A DNA stretch of 27,097 nt from DAOUCV01 sp034432095 (lineage in GTDB: Bacteria; Chloroflexota; Dehalococcoidia; Dehalococcoidales; UBA2162): NCBI GenBank assembly GCA_034432095.1, contig DAOUCV010000004.1:1-27097 (forward strand), given 5' to 3'. Under the pieces are notes generated by a model. The model did no database searches. It saw nothing but the letters and a program-made list of their open reading frames with translations, and was not told the origin of the DNA. Position numbers and translations under genes: made by a program. Below, one piece after another: positions 1 through 7,746 of this stretch (the first letter of the stretch is position 1; each line of letters opens with the position of its first letter).

Positions 1-106
1 GTGGGAGAACCGGATGGTAAAGTCGGTTACCTATCCGCTAAACGAGTTCCCAAGAGTCCAATTTTGAAAAATTAGATAGCTGTAGACAGTCTAATTTTCA
101 AAAATT
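1..106 (+). mobile_element. Right end of an insertion sequence (partial)
   Basis: Two blocks here, 55-66 (agtccaattttg) and 86-106, recur in reverse complement at the other end of the window (27004-27015 and 26975-26995), with one mismatch in each block. At the far end these blocks lie just upstream of a transposase start. Here they lie at and just beyond a short open frame that stops at 67. This is the arrangement expected for the right end of a copy of the same element in the same orientation. The rest of the element lies outside the window, so the family is not determined. Confidence 0.55.
2..67 (+). CDS. Possible C-terminus of IS transposase (partial)
   Basis: A frame open from the window edge ends at TGA 65-67 and encodes about 21 residues ending NEFPRVQF. 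The stop falls inside the first terminal-repeat block, as is common when a transposase gene runs into its own IS end. The call rests on position relative to the repeats and on a vague similarity to IS transposase tails; there is too little protein for a family assignment. It may be the 3' end of the same gene whose 5' end is seen at 27051. Confidence 0.35.
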   Translation, partial: WENRMVKSVTYPLNEFPRVQF

Positions 107-524
107 CCTAACAGATAGCGAAGGCTCCCGTAATCCGTGGATTCCAAAACACAGCTTCAGTTTGGTATTATGCCGTAACACTCAACCTTTACCTCGAAAG
201 AGATTTCGGTTGTTCTTTGTCCAAAGAATCCCATATCGTTCAAGTACGAGAGATGATATTTCTGACCAGCTTTTACCGATCTTCTTTTGATTCTTTATGA
301 GAGTATTACGTTTTTCAACCACCCGCAGGGTTACGAAAACGGCGAAGGTGTTCAACATTTATTTTCCATTGGGTCTTCACGGATTGCAGGGCTCTTTGTT
401 AAATACTGTGGAAAAACGCACGAGATGGTACGAACCCCAGTAGCATCTTTCTCCGGTAGACTTCTATGTTTTTTAGACCATAGGGGATTACCCTACGCTG
501 GAAGCTTCTTTACCAGGCTCCGGC
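107..524. other. Intergenic stretch between IS end and phoU; no gene supported
   Basis: About 420 bases lie between the IS end and the phoU stop. An open frame at 287-598 on the plus strand has no clear ribosome binding site, runs 74 bases into phoU antisense, and has a composition unlike a conserved protein (Arg/Pro-rich tail). I see no tRNA and no convincing terminator. It may be decayed sequence left beside the insertion element. Confidence 0.5.
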
Positions 525-1193
525 TTAATACTTTGAAGCCCCTATCTCTTCCATCTTACCCGTCACCACGAAGACCACGCGCTCGCAGATGTTGGTGACC
601 CTATCAGCGCTCCGTTCAAGGTTATGGGCTACCCAGATAAGGCGGGTTGCTCGCGTGATTGTTCTGGGGTCTTCCATCATAAAGGTAAGTAGCTCCCGAA
701 AGACCTGGTCATAAAGCTGGTCGATGGTGTCATCTTCGGCGCTGATTTTGCGGGCGGCTTCGGCGTCGCGGTTGATAAAAGCATCCAGGCTGCGGCGCAG
801 CATATCCACCGTCTGCTCTGCCATGCGTGGTATGTCGATGAGTGGCTTCAGGGGCGGTTCGTCACCAATCATAATAGCAATCCTGGCGATGCCTTCGGCG
901 TGGTCGCCCATGCGTTCCAGCTCGGTAACGATGTTGAGAACCGCCACAATGATGCGCAGGTCACTGGCCATGGGTTGCTGTGTGGCGATAAGCTCGATAC
1001 ACTTCTCCTCGATTTCAAACCGTTTCTGGTTTATCCTCTTGTCTTCAGATATTATCTGCCCGGCCAGTCCCAGGTCCCGGTTTTTGAGGGCCTCGATAGA
1101 GCCCCGCGTGGCTTTGATTACCATGCTGCCCAATGCCAGAATTTCGTCCTGAATTTCCCTTAACTTCTTGTGAAAGGCTGTCCTTATTTCCAT
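525..1193 (-). CDS. phoU: Phosphate-specific transport system accessory protein PhoU
   Basis: This 222-residue protein has the usual PhoU length and the two tandem three-helix PhoU repeats. Each repeat carries the acidic metal-binding pattern of the family (for example ERMGDHAEGIAR near residues 90-103 and ERSADRVTNICE near 192-203). PhoU is a cytoplasmic dimer that damps PhoR signalling and restrains Pst transport when phosphate is ample. The gene is last in the pst operon, 17 bases after pstB, with a strong ribosome site (AAGGAGGG) ahead of the ATG. The gene order pstSCAB-phoU is the standard one. I see nothing unusual in it. Confidence 0.95.
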   Translation of the reverse strand: MEIRTAFHKKLREIQDEILALGSMVIKATRGSIEALKNRDLGLAGQIISEDKRINQKRFEIEEKCIELIATQQPMASDLRIIVAVLNIVTELERMGDHAEGIARIAIMIGDEPPLKPLIDIPRMAEQTVDMLRRSLDAFINRDAEAARKISAEDDTIDQLYDQVFRELLTFMMEDPRTITRATRLIWVAHNLERSADRVTNICERVVFVVTGKMEEIGASKY

Positions 1194-1210
1194 ACCTGCC
1201 CTCCTTGAGA

Positions 1211-2032
1211 CTATCCAAAGCGCCCGGTGATGTAATCCTCGGTACGCTTATCTTTGGGGTTGGTGAAGATTTGTGCTGTGGGTCCATACTCAACAAGTAC
1301 CCCCGCCCTGTCCGGTTCCATCATCAGGAAAGCCGCCATATCGGATACCCTAGCTGCCTGCTGCATATTGTGAGTGACGATGATGATGGTATAGCTCTGA
1401 GATAGACTGCGCATCAGGTCCTCTATTTTAAGGGTGGCCACCGGGTCAAGCGAACTGCAGGGTTCATCCATCAGGATTACCTCCGGTTCCACCGCCAGCA
1501 CGCGGGCGATGCAGAGCCTCTGCTGCTGGCCACCGGAAAGTGCCAGGGCCGATTGCCCCAGCTTGTCCTTGACCTCCTCCCAGAGCGCCGCCTGGCGCAG
1601 GCTTTTTTCCACAATCTCCTCAAGTTGCCCCCGGCTTTTAATGCCGTGCCGCCTGGGGCCAAAAGCCACATTTTCAAAAACTGACATCGGGAAAGGGTTT
1701 GGCTTCTGGAAGACCATGCCCACCCTCTTCCTCAGGTCAACTACGTCGATTTTTGCATCATAGATGGGAATCCCGTCAAGTTCCACGTTTCCTTCAACTC
1801 TGGCGTTGGGTATGAGGTCATTCATACGGTTGAAGAGGCGCAGCAGTGATGACTTGCCACAGCCAGAAGGCCCAATGATGGCTGTGATGGCACAGGAGGA
1901 GATATCAAGGGTGATGTTCCTCAGCGCCTGGAAAGAACCGTAATACAGGTTTACCCTCTCCGTCTTAAGCTTAGTGACACATTTCTGAACAGGTTTTGCT
2001 GAAATATCCGATACATTAAGGTTAATACTCAT
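1211..2032 (-). CDS. pstB: Phosphate ABC transporter ATP-binding protein PstB
   Basis: This is the ATPase subunit of the high-affinity PstSCAB phosphate importer, acting at the inner face of the membrane. The Walker A motif GPSGCGKS is at about residues 54-61, the ABC signature LSGGQQQR near 165, and Walker B VILMDEP with the D-loop SSLDP follows. At 273 residues it is slightly longer than typical PstB (about 250-260) because of an N-terminal extension of roughly 20 residues. Its ATG overlaps the pstA stop by four bases (ATGA), implying translational coupling. The family identification is firm from the PstB-type sequence and the operon. Confidence 0.96.
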   Translation of the reverse strand: MSINLNVSDISAKPVQKCVTKLKTERVNLYYGSFQALRNITLDISSCAITAIIGPSGCGKSSLLRLFNRMNDLIPNARVEGNVELDGIPIYDAKIDVVDLRKRVGMVFQKPNPFPMSVFENVAFGPRRHGIKSRGQLEEIVEKSLRQAALWEEVKDKLGQSALALSGGQQQRLCIARVLAVEPEVILMDEPCSSLDPVATLKIEDLMRSLSQSYTIIIVTHNMQQAARVSDMAAFLMMEPDRAGVLVEYGPTAQIFTNPKDKRTEDYITGRFG

Positions 2033-2892
2033 GACTGTTTCCTCCGCCTCGTTTTTATCCTGATGGCTGCTGCCAGCATATCAAATGAAAGTACCACGAC
2101 GAGCAAAACAAGTGCGACCCCCCAGACCGTCTCTTTGGGCATGTTCGGGACGTGAGCGGAAACGGTATAAAGATGGTAAGACAGTGCCATAAACTGGTCG
2201 AAAGGCGACTGCGGCAACTTGGGGAGAAGGAAAGCCGCCCCCACCACCAGTATCGGTGCGGTCTCCCCAGCGGCGCGGCTGATGGCTAGGACAGCCCCGG
2301 TGATAATGCCGGGTAAAGCCTGCGGCAGGACGATGTACCTCACCGTTTGCCATTTGGTCACGCCGATGGCCAGACTCCCCTCGCGGTACTCCCGCGGCAC
2401 CGCCAGGATGGCTTCTCTTGAGCTCGTAATGACCATTGCCAGCGCCTGACAAGCCAGAGTCAGGCTGGCTGCCAGCAGCGAAAGCCCGAAGTTAAAAGCC
2501 AGCACGAAGACGCTCAACCCGAAAAGCCCGAAGACAATGCTGGGCACACCTGCCAGGTTCACAATGGCAAGGTTGATGAGCCGTGTCAGCCAGTTATCAC
2601 GGGCGTATTCGGTAAGATAGATACCTGCCATCACCCCGAGAGGTAAGGCAAAAACTAGTGTCCCTAGCATGAGGTAGAAAGTGCCGATGATGGCGGGTAG
2701 AATACCGCCTGCCCGCCCTGCCTGAGAGGGAAATTGCGTCAGGAAGTCCCAGCTTATGGCAGCGCCGCCGTTGATGATGGTGTAAATGATGATGAACAGG
2801 ACGGGCACTACTGTTATCGCAGTGGCTAGCCCCAGAAAAGTAAGGGCGGTACGCTGGGATATGCGGCGCGAGTTAACAACTCCCGTGGTCAT
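2029..2892 (-). CDS. pstA: Phosphate ABC transporter permease PstA
   Basis: A 287-residue integral membrane permease with about six hydrophobic segments and the binding-protein-dependent transport inner-membrane (EAA) loop, seen as EGSLAIGVTKWQTVRYIVLPQALPGI near residues 170-196. It pairs with PstC to form the transmembrane channel for phosphate. It starts at ATG 2892, six bases past the pstC stop, with GAGGTAG as a ribosome site inside the end of pstC. It overlaps pstB by four bases. Length and order are standard for the family. Confidence 0.95.
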   Translation of the reverse strand: MTTGVVNSRRISQRTALTFLGLATAITVVPVLFIIIYTIINGGAAISWDFLTQFPSQAGRAGGILPAIIGTFYLMLGTLVFALPLGVMAGIYLTEYARDNWLTRLINLAIVNLAGVPSIVFGLFGLSVFVLAFNFGLSLLAASLTLACQALAMVITSSREAILAVPREYREGSLAIGVTKWQTVRYIVLPQALPGIITGAVLAISRAAGETAPILVVGAAFLLPKLPQSPFDQFMALSYHLYTVSAHVPNMPKETVWGVALVLLVVVLSFDMLAAAIRIKTRRRKQS

Positions 2893-2898
2893 AATAAA

Positions 2899-3840
2899 CT
2901 ACCTCGTGAACTTCCTTTTCTGCCGCTCGAGCACCCTTTCGGCACTAATGTTGACTGTCAGCGTTAGAGCAAATAATATCAGCCCCACGGCAAACAGGGC
3001 TTGGTACTGTAGCCCGCCGCGCACGGCGTTACCGATGCCCGAGGCAATAGCGGCCGTCATGGTGGTCATGGGGTCGGTCGGAGAGACCGGGACTGCCAAG
3101 GCTCCCCCGGCTACCATCAGGACTGTCATTGTTTCGCCTATTGCCCGCCCCACTCCCAGCAGAATGGCGGCGGCAATCCCGGAAAGGGCGGAAGGAATAC
3201 AGACATGCCAGATAGTTTCCCATTTTGTCGCCCCTAAGGCGTAAGAAGCCTCTTTAAACTCCCTGGGTACAGCATGCAGCGCATCCTCGGAGACGCTCAC
3301 GATAATCGGCAGGCTCATGAGGGCAAGCATAATGGCAGCGGTGAGACCACAAAGACCGGTGTTCAGTTTAAAGGCACTCTGTACCAGAGGCGAAAGGAGC
3401 GCCAGCCCGATGAACCCCATCATCACCGATGGGATACCGGCGAGTATTTCGACAATAGGCTTTATCGCCTCGGCTACTCTCTTGGGTGCTACCTCGGATA
3501 AGTAAGCAGCGCAGGCCACGCCGACAGGCACGGCTATCACCGTGGCAATAAGGGTAATCATCAAAGTGGATACGAAGAAAGGCGCTATCCCGAAGGTGGG
3601 CGGGTCGGAGACGGGGCACCATTCGGTGCCGAAGAGGAATTCCCACGGGCTGGTATAGGCAAAGATGGGCAAGCCTTCTTTAAACAGGATAAAGATAATC
3701 CCCAAAAGGACTACTATCGCCAGTAGCCCGGCCAGGAATATCCAGCCCTCAATGACTCTTTCACCAAGCCGCAGCCGCTGCCTCAGCCTCGTTTCCGAGA
3801 CCTTAACAGCGGCGGTAATCTGTCTTTGCAACATTGCCAA
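2899..3840 (-). CDS. pstC: Phosphate ABC transporter permease PstC
   Basis: A 313-residue permease, the partner of PstA. After a basic cytoplasmic N-terminus the first membrane helix is near residues 30-52. The EAA loop (EASYALGATKWETIWHVCIPSALSGI) lies near 197-222. The family-typical periplasmic segment (WEFLFGTEWCP) follows helix 1. The open frame begins at TTG 3840; an ATG two codons in (3834) is an equally possible start, since neither has a strong ribosome site. It lies only a few bases downstream of pstS, so it is co-transcribed and perhaps coupled. Confidence 0.94.
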   Translation of the reverse strand: MAMLQRQITAAVKVSETRLRQRLRLGERVIEGWIFLAGLLAIVVLLGIIFILFKEGLPIFAYTSPWEFLFGTEWCPVSDPPTFGIAPFFVSTLMITLIATVIAVPVGVACAAYLSEVAPKRVAEAIKPIVEILAGIPSVMMGFIGLALLSPLVQSAFKLNTGLCGLTAAIMLALMSLPIIVSVSEDALHAVPREFKEASYALGATKWETIWHVCIPSALSGIAAAILLGVGRAIGETMTVLMVAGGALAVPVSPTDPMTTMTAAIASGIGNAVRGGLQYQALFAVGLILFALTLTVNISAERVLERQKRKFTR

Positions 3841-3845
3841 TCTCT

Positions 3846-4751
3846 TTACCGCCGTTTGGTCAGCGGCACGAACCCTGCTTCAAGAACCACCTTCTGACCT
3901 TCTTCCGAGAGGCAGTAGTCAATGTATGCCTTGATAACGCCGGTTGGGGCACCGTTCGTATAATAGACCAGCGGGCGGGAGATGGAGTAAGTGCCGTCCA
4001 GGGCGCTGTCCACACTCGGCCTGACTGCGGGGTCGCCAGCAGTCCTCTTTACCGCGATAGTCTTGACCTTATCGGTAACATATCCCAGCCCGGCGTAGAA
4101 GATGGCGTTGGGATTGTTGGCTACCTGCGATACCCCTTCTTCAGTAGAGGGCAGGAACAATACCTTGTTGCCGTACTCCAGGGTCTTATCGGCTGTAGGC
4201 AGACCATACATCTGCACGACGTGCTCCTTGAAGAAAACATGCGTGCCGGAGTTAGTATCCCGCGCCATCGCTACTATCGGCGCATCGATACCACCTAGTT
4301 CTTTCCAGTTGGTTATCTTGCCAGTATAGATAGCGGAAAGCTGCTCGATGGTCAGTTCCGATACAGGGTTGGACAGATTGACGATAACGGAAAGGGCATC
4401 GGAGGCTACCTGTACTTCATAGGGATTTACACCTTTAGCCTTGGCTTGCTCTATCTCTTTGGTGGTAATGAGACGAGAAGACTGGCAGATATCTGTGATG
4501 CCGTCAATGAGCGAGGCAATGCCGACGCCAGAGCCGGGGCCACTTACGGCAATGCTGACTTTGGGATTAGCCTTCATGAAATTTTCTGCCCAGACGGAGC
4601 TTAACGGCGTGACTGTGTTCGACCCAACTATCTTAATTGAGCCGGAAAAAGTAGAAGAATCTGCGGATGGTAAGTTGCTATTGCAGCCGGAGAAGGCAAG
4701 GGCAATAGCCAGCATCAAAGGTACTAGCCATTTTCTAGACGATTTTGACAA
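3846..4751 (-). CDS. pstS: Phosphate ABC transporter substrate-binding lipoprotein PstS
   Basis: Extracytoplasmic phosphate-binding protein of the Pst importer. A lipoprotein signal is clear: a short basic N-terminus, a hydrophobic core, and a lipobox ending FSGC, so the protein is probably lipid-anchored. The phosphate-binding loops are visible, including IVGSNTVTPLSS, GPGSGVGIASLIDG, and RDTNSGTHVFFKEHV. The longer open frame begins at GTG 4775, but AGGAGG at 4757-4762 lies five bases before a TTG at 4751, and starting there gives a normal signal peptide. I therefore chose TTG, giving 301 residues. It is the first gene of pstSCAB-phoU and sits under a Pho box. Confidence 0.94.
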   Translation of the reverse strand: MSKSSRKWLVPLMLAIALAFSGCNSNLPSADSSTFSGSIKIVGSNTVTPLSSVWAENFMKANPKVSIAVSGPGSGVGIASLIDGITDICQSSRLITTKEIEQAKAKGVNPYEVQVASDALSVIVNLSNPVSELTIEQLSAIYTGKITNWKELGGIDAPIVAMARDTNSGTHVFFKEHVVQMYGLPTADKTLEYGNKVLFLPSTEEGVSQVANNPNAIFYAGLGYVTDKVKTIAVKRTAGDPAVRPSVDSALDGTYSISRPLVYYTNGAPTGVIKAYIDYCLSEEGQKVVLEAGFVPLTKRR

Positions 4752-4794
4752 TTTTTCCTCCTGTTCGCATAACACTGTCGTTTATCTAAGACTA

Positions 4795-4800
4795 ATTGTA
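4795..4800 (-). promoter_or_regulatory. Candidate -10 of the pstS promoter
   Basis: On the minus strand the hexamer TACAAT lies about 10 bases beyond the last Pho-box repeat. The -35 position 17 bases upstream falls within the Pho box and has no TTGACA match. That is the layout of a PhoB/PhoP-activated promoter in which the activator replaces -35 recognition. Predicted transcription would begin near 4788, leaving a leader of about 37 bases before the TTG start. Confidence 0.45.
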
Positions 4801-4809
4801 AGCGCAGGA

Positions 4810-4848
4810 CTTTAAAGACAGTTTAAGGGTATGTTAAGGTTGTGTTAA
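4810..4848 (-). promoter_or_regulatory. Pho box: four direct repeats upstream of pstS
   Basis: Read on the minus strand, the hexamers TTAACA, TTAACA, TTAAAC and TTAAAG occur at 4848-4843, 4837-4832, 4826-4821 and 4815-4810. Each pair is separated by exactly five bases, giving an 11-base period, so all fall on one face of the helix. This matches the PhoP-box design known from Gram-positive bacteria (TT(A/T)ACA repeats with 5-base spacers). The site lies between phoR and pstS and should bind the response regulator encoded at 6613-7305. Confidence 0.8.
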
Positions 4849-4861
4849 ATTTTGGAGGGGG

Positions 4862-6610
4862 TTATTTACGGGGAAGACGGAATGTAAAGACGGAGCCTTT
4901 ACCTTCCTGGCTCTCTGCCCAGATTTCGCCGCCGTGGGCTTTTATGGTGTGCTTGGCAATTGCCAGTCCCAGCCCGCTGCCACCACCGGAACGGGCTTTG
5001 TCCGTCTTGTAAAAGCGCTCGAAGATGTGAGGCAAGTCTTCTTCGGCAATACCGATGCCGGTATCGCTGACGCTGACAGAGACAGAATTACTATCATAAG
5101 AAGTAGAAATAGTCACCTTCCCATCCGGTCTATTAAATTTGATGGCGTTATGTACCAGATTGGTGATAGTTTGATGGATTCTGTCTTTATCTGCCGGTAG
5201 GGATGGTAGGTCTGGAGACAGGTCTTTTGAGATGACTATCTTTTGCTTCTCTGCCAGAGGTATCACTTCGGTAATAACCTCATCTATCACGGCATTAAGG
5301 TCAACCGGTTCCATTTTCAATTCTGCCTGTCCAGCCTCGATACGGGAAAGCTGGGTCAGTTCGGCAACCATCTGGGTAAGGTGGTCAATCTCTCCTTCTA
5401 TCCGGGAAAGAAAATCCTGCGCTGCTTCTCTATCATTCATGGCACCACTCTGAAGAGTTTCTACCATGGCCTTGATACTGGCAAGGGGCGTGCGTAACTC
5501 ATGAGATATGTTGCCCACAAGCTCCCGCCGCATCGTCTGCAGGTTCCGCAGTTCCGTGAGGTCCTGAAGGAGAATAAGCGCTCCAGTCAAACGGACCCGG
5601 CCACGGAGTGGCACAGCAATAGCCTGGAGGAACCGTTTGGTAAGTCCGGATTCGAACTGTACAGCATGTTCTTTCTCCGTTTGGAGGCACTTCTTCAATA
5701 TCTCATCAACCTCGTGGTCGTGAACGACTTCAATGAGGCGCTTGTTGAGAAAGTCCGCCTCTTTGAAACCGAAAAACTTACCCGCCGCTGTATTAGCCAG
5801 AATCACGTTTCCTTCAACGTCTGTCATGATGACGCCGTCAGCCATATTGGCAAGAACGTTGGTAAGCTTGTTTTTCTCGGCAGAGACGTTCTCCATCGTA
5901 GCTCTAAGTGTCGAAGACATGTCATTAAAAGCCCGGGCAAGCTGCCCGATTTCGTCTTTCGTAGCTACAGCTACCTCCTGCTGCAGTTCTCCGGTGGCAA
6001 TTTTTTGCGCTCTTTTGGTAAGTTGCTGGACAGGGCGCGTCACTGTCCGGGCAATAAGCCAAGCGGCCACTACTGCCAGTATGGTTGTCATGACCATTGA
6101 CACAATGATTATCCGGGTCACATGTTTGACCGAGTTTTCTACGGCAGTTAAAGGTAACGCTACCCTGGCTACGCCTATTAACTCGCCCTGCTTGTAAATA
6201 GGCACCGCCACGTACATCATTTGCTGTCTTAGCGTGGTACTGTAACGGGTGCTTTCGCCGACACCATAGGCTAAGGCATCTTTTACCTCGGGGCGTGTGG
6301 CGTGATTTTCCATTTTCATGGGGTCTTCAATAGAATCGCCCAGCACTGTGCCGTCCGGGGCGATGATTGTGACTCGGCTATCTATTTCGTTGGCGAGCGC
6401 TTTGGCAAAGTCATCGGGGGAGTAACCTTGCCACTGCAAAGATGGTAAACTTCCCTCCGCGATAATCTTCGCTTCCTGCTCGAGGTGGAAACGCAGGTTA
6501 TTAAGCTGGGAATTTCTGACGGAATTCGTAACGTAGACCCCGAGTACCAGCATGCTGATGACAATGAGTATGATGAACGGTGTAGCGATACGCCACCGGA
6601 AGCTGCGCAA
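4862..6610 (-). CDS. phoR: Phosphate regulon sensor histidine kinase PhoR
   Basis: A 582-residue membrane sensor kinase. In order it has TM helix 1 (residues about 8-28), an extracytoplasmic sensor region of about 135 residues, TM helix 2 (about 166-188), a HAMP domain, a PAS domain (about 248-350), the HisKA dimerisation domain with phospho-acceptor H370 in NISHELRTPL, and the HATPase domain with N box (HNAIKFN) and G boxes (DTGIGI, GSGLGLAI). It phosphorylates PhoB when phosphate is scarce. The start is TTG at 6610, three bases from the phoB stop; GGAGGG inside the end of phoB is well placed for it. The sensor region resembles that of Gram-positive PhoR rather than the short loop of enteric PhoR. 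Confidence 0.9.
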   Translation of the reverse strand: MRSFRWRIATPFIILIVISMLVLGVYVTNSVRNSQLNNLRFHLEQEAKIIAEGSLPSLQWQGYSPDDFAKALANEIDSRVTIIAPDGTVLGDSIEDPMKMENHATRPEVKDALAYGVGESTRYSTTLRQQMMYVAVPIYKQGELIGVARVALPLTAVENSVKHVTRIIIVSMVMTTILAVVAAWLIARTVTRPVQQLTKRAQKIATGELQQEVAVATKDEIGQLARAFNDMSSTLRATMENVSAEKNKLTNVLANMADGVIMTDVEGNVILANTAAGKFFGFKEADFLNKRLIEVVHDHEVDEILKKCLQTEKEHAVQFESGLTKRFLQAIAVPLRGRVRLTGALILLQDLTELRNLQTMRRELVGNISHELRTPLASIKAMVETLQSGAMNDREAAQDFLSRIEGEIDHLTQMVAELTQLSRIEAGQAELKMEPVDLNAVIDEVITEVIPLAEKQKIVISKDLSPDLPSLPADKDRIHQTITNLVHNAIKFNRPDGKVTISTSYDSNSVSVSVSDTGIGIAEEDLPHIFERFYKTDKARSGGGSGLGLAIAKHTIKAHGGEIWAESQEGKGSVFTFRLPRK

Positions 6611-6612
6611 CT

Positions 6613-7305
6613 TTAGCCCTCCAATTTATACCCCGTGCCACGCACTGTAATGAGGTGCTTTGGCTGGTCCGGGTCCGGTTCTATCTTCTGCCTGAGCCAA
6701 CGTATGTGCACGTCAACCGTACGTGTATCACCAGCATAATCGTACCCCCATACCTTTTCGAGGAGTTGCTCACGGCTAAATACTAATCCCCTGTTTCTGG
6801 CTAGAAAGGCAAGCAGGTCAAATTCCTTCGGCGTTAGCTCCACTCTCTCCCCGGAAAGAGTAACCAAGTGGCGGGCGATGTCAACTTCAATATCGCCAAC
6901 CTTCAACGGCGCTCCTTCGGATTGCATTGCTACCATTTTTGCCCGGCGCAGCATGGCCCTCACACGGGCAAGTAGCTCTCTTAGACTAAACGGCTTGGTC
7001 ATGTAGTCATCGGCACCGATTTCTAAGCCGACTATCTTATCGGTCTCTTCGGCTTTGGCCGTGAGTATCAGTATCGGAACCGTCATTTCTTTGCGCAGAA
7101 TGCGGCAGACCTCAAAGCCGCTCATCTTGGGGAGCATTATATCAAGGATAATGAGGTCGGGTTTCTCTCTACGGGCAAGCTCGATGGCTTGGGCACCATC
7201 AAGTGCCACAGTAACAGTGTAACCCTCTTTATTCAGATTGTAATTCAGGGTATCCAGCAGGTTGCGGTCATCTTCTACTACAAGTATCCTGTTGTTTCTA
7301 GCCAT
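6613..7305 (-). CDS. phoB: Phosphate regulon response regulator PhoB/PhoP (OmpR family)
   Basis: A 230-residue two-domain regulator. The receiver domain has the acidic pair in VVEDD, the phospho-acceptor Asp in LIILDIMLPK, and the Thr/Lys pair (LTAKA, TKPF). The C-terminal OmpR-type winged helix contains ELTPKEFDLLAFLARN and ends with RGTGYKLEG. The open frame extends upstream to 7401, but the conserved start MARNNRILVVEDD sits at ATG 7305 and gives the normal family length. The upstream extension would also have to cross a good promoter. It is followed at once by phoR. It probably activates pstS through the Pho box at 4810-4848. Confidence 0.92.
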   Translation of the reverse strand: MARNNRILVVEDDRNLLDTLNYNLNKEGYTVTVALDGAQAIELARREKPDLIILDIMLPKMSGFEVCRILRKEMTVPILILTAKAEETDKIVGLEIGADDYMTKPFSLRELLARVRAMLRRAKMVAMQSEGAPLKVGDIEVDIARHLVTLSGERVELTPKEFDLLAFLARNRGLVFSREQLLEKVWGYDYAGDTRTVDVHIRWLRQKIEPDPDQPKHLITVRGTGYKLEG

Positions 7306-7312
7306 CAGCCCT

Positions 7313-7341
7313 AGTATAGAATGAATAAGATAGCTTGGCAA
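7313..7341 (-). promoter_or_regulatory. Candidate sigma-70 promoter of phoB-phoR
   Basis: On the minus strand TTGCCA (7341-7336) and TATACT (7318-7313) are separated by exactly 17 bases. The -10 ends only seven bases before the chosen ATG, so transcription would begin at or next to the start codon and the phoB message would be leaderless or nearly so. The match to consensus is good, but this is a pattern call only. Confidence 0.45.
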
Positions 7342-7378
7342 ATTCAATCTCCAAAAGTAATTACTAGAGTATTTTACA

Positions 7379-7406
7379 CATGTAGCAAAAGTAAAAATCA
7401 CTTAAA
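7379..7406 (-). promoter_or_regulatory. Weak candidate Pho box upstream of phoB
   Basis: On the minus strand TTTAAG (7406-7401), TTTACT (7395-7390) and TACATG (7384-7379) show the same 5-base spacing and 11-base period as the strong Pho box before pstS, but each repeat is imperfect. It lies about 40 bases upstream of the candidate phoB -35. Autoregulation of phoB/phoP is common in the family, which makes the site reasonable though unproven. Confidence 0.3.
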
Positions 7407-7457
7407 GTTCGCAGAGAAAAGGTGCTTCGGATAGAGGGCATCGGGTGGTTAATTGAT

Positions 7458-7574
7458 ATGGCGGTGGCCGGCGCCTTTTTGAGTTTAATAGGGGTGGTCT
7501 GTTGCCGGGGAGGTGATGCTTTGGCTAAAACAGTTGAAGTGGTAAAGGAGCTGGTTGACAAAGTGAGGACATGA
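7458..7574 (+). CDS. Possible small hydrophobic ORF (38 aa)
   Basis: A short frame begins ATG 7458 and encodes a hydrophobic stretch (AVAGAFLSLIGVVCC) then a short amphipathic helix (KTVEVVKELVDKV). No ribosome site stands at a suitable distance from the ATG. A GGGGAGG lies inside the frame, ahead of a TTG that would yield only 17 residues. It sits in the roughly 440-base gap between phoB and the histidine kinase gene, on the opposite strand from both. I do not recognise it; it may be chance or the relic of a small membrane protein. Confidence 0.2.
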   Translation: MAVAGAFLSLIGVVCCRGGDALAKTVEVVKELVDKVRT

Positions 7575-7617
7575 AGGGAAGACTGAACAGTAAGAGTCAC
7601 TATAATTCAGTGTGGAG

Positions 7618-7746
7618 GTGAAGAACCGTAAAAACAAGATTATCTGGATGCTGATAAGCTCCCTGCTGACTCTATCCCTTTTACACAGGAATCACGTTAT
7701 ATCGGTCAGAGGTGTAGCTGATAATCCTAAAACTATACGCTACTAG
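7618..7746 (+). CDS. Possible small ORF or gene remnant with signal-like N-terminus
   Basis: From GTG 7618 a 42-residue frame has a basic start (KNRKNK), a hydrophobic core (IIWMLISSLLTLSLL) and then a polar tail, ending at TAG 7744-7746. This resembles the beginning of an exported protein that stops early. GGAGG (7614-7618) overlaps the GTG, so initiation there is doubtful. It ends just before the convergent kinase gene. It is best regarded as a remnant or a chance frame. Confidence 0.22.
   Translation: MKNRKNKIIWMLISSLLTLSLLHRNHVISVRGVADNPKTIRY

Noticed and set aside
287..598. 103-residue plus-strand open frame near the window start
   Set aside because: It overlaps phoU antisense, has no ribosome site, and has low-complexity Arg/Pro composition at its end.
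5501..6100. 199-residue plus-strand frame within phoR
   Set aside because: It is antisense to a complete histidine kinase gene with all domains intact.
7364..7600. 78-residue minus-strand frame upstream of phoB
   Set aside because: No ribosome site and no recognisable domain; it overlaps the likely phoB control region.
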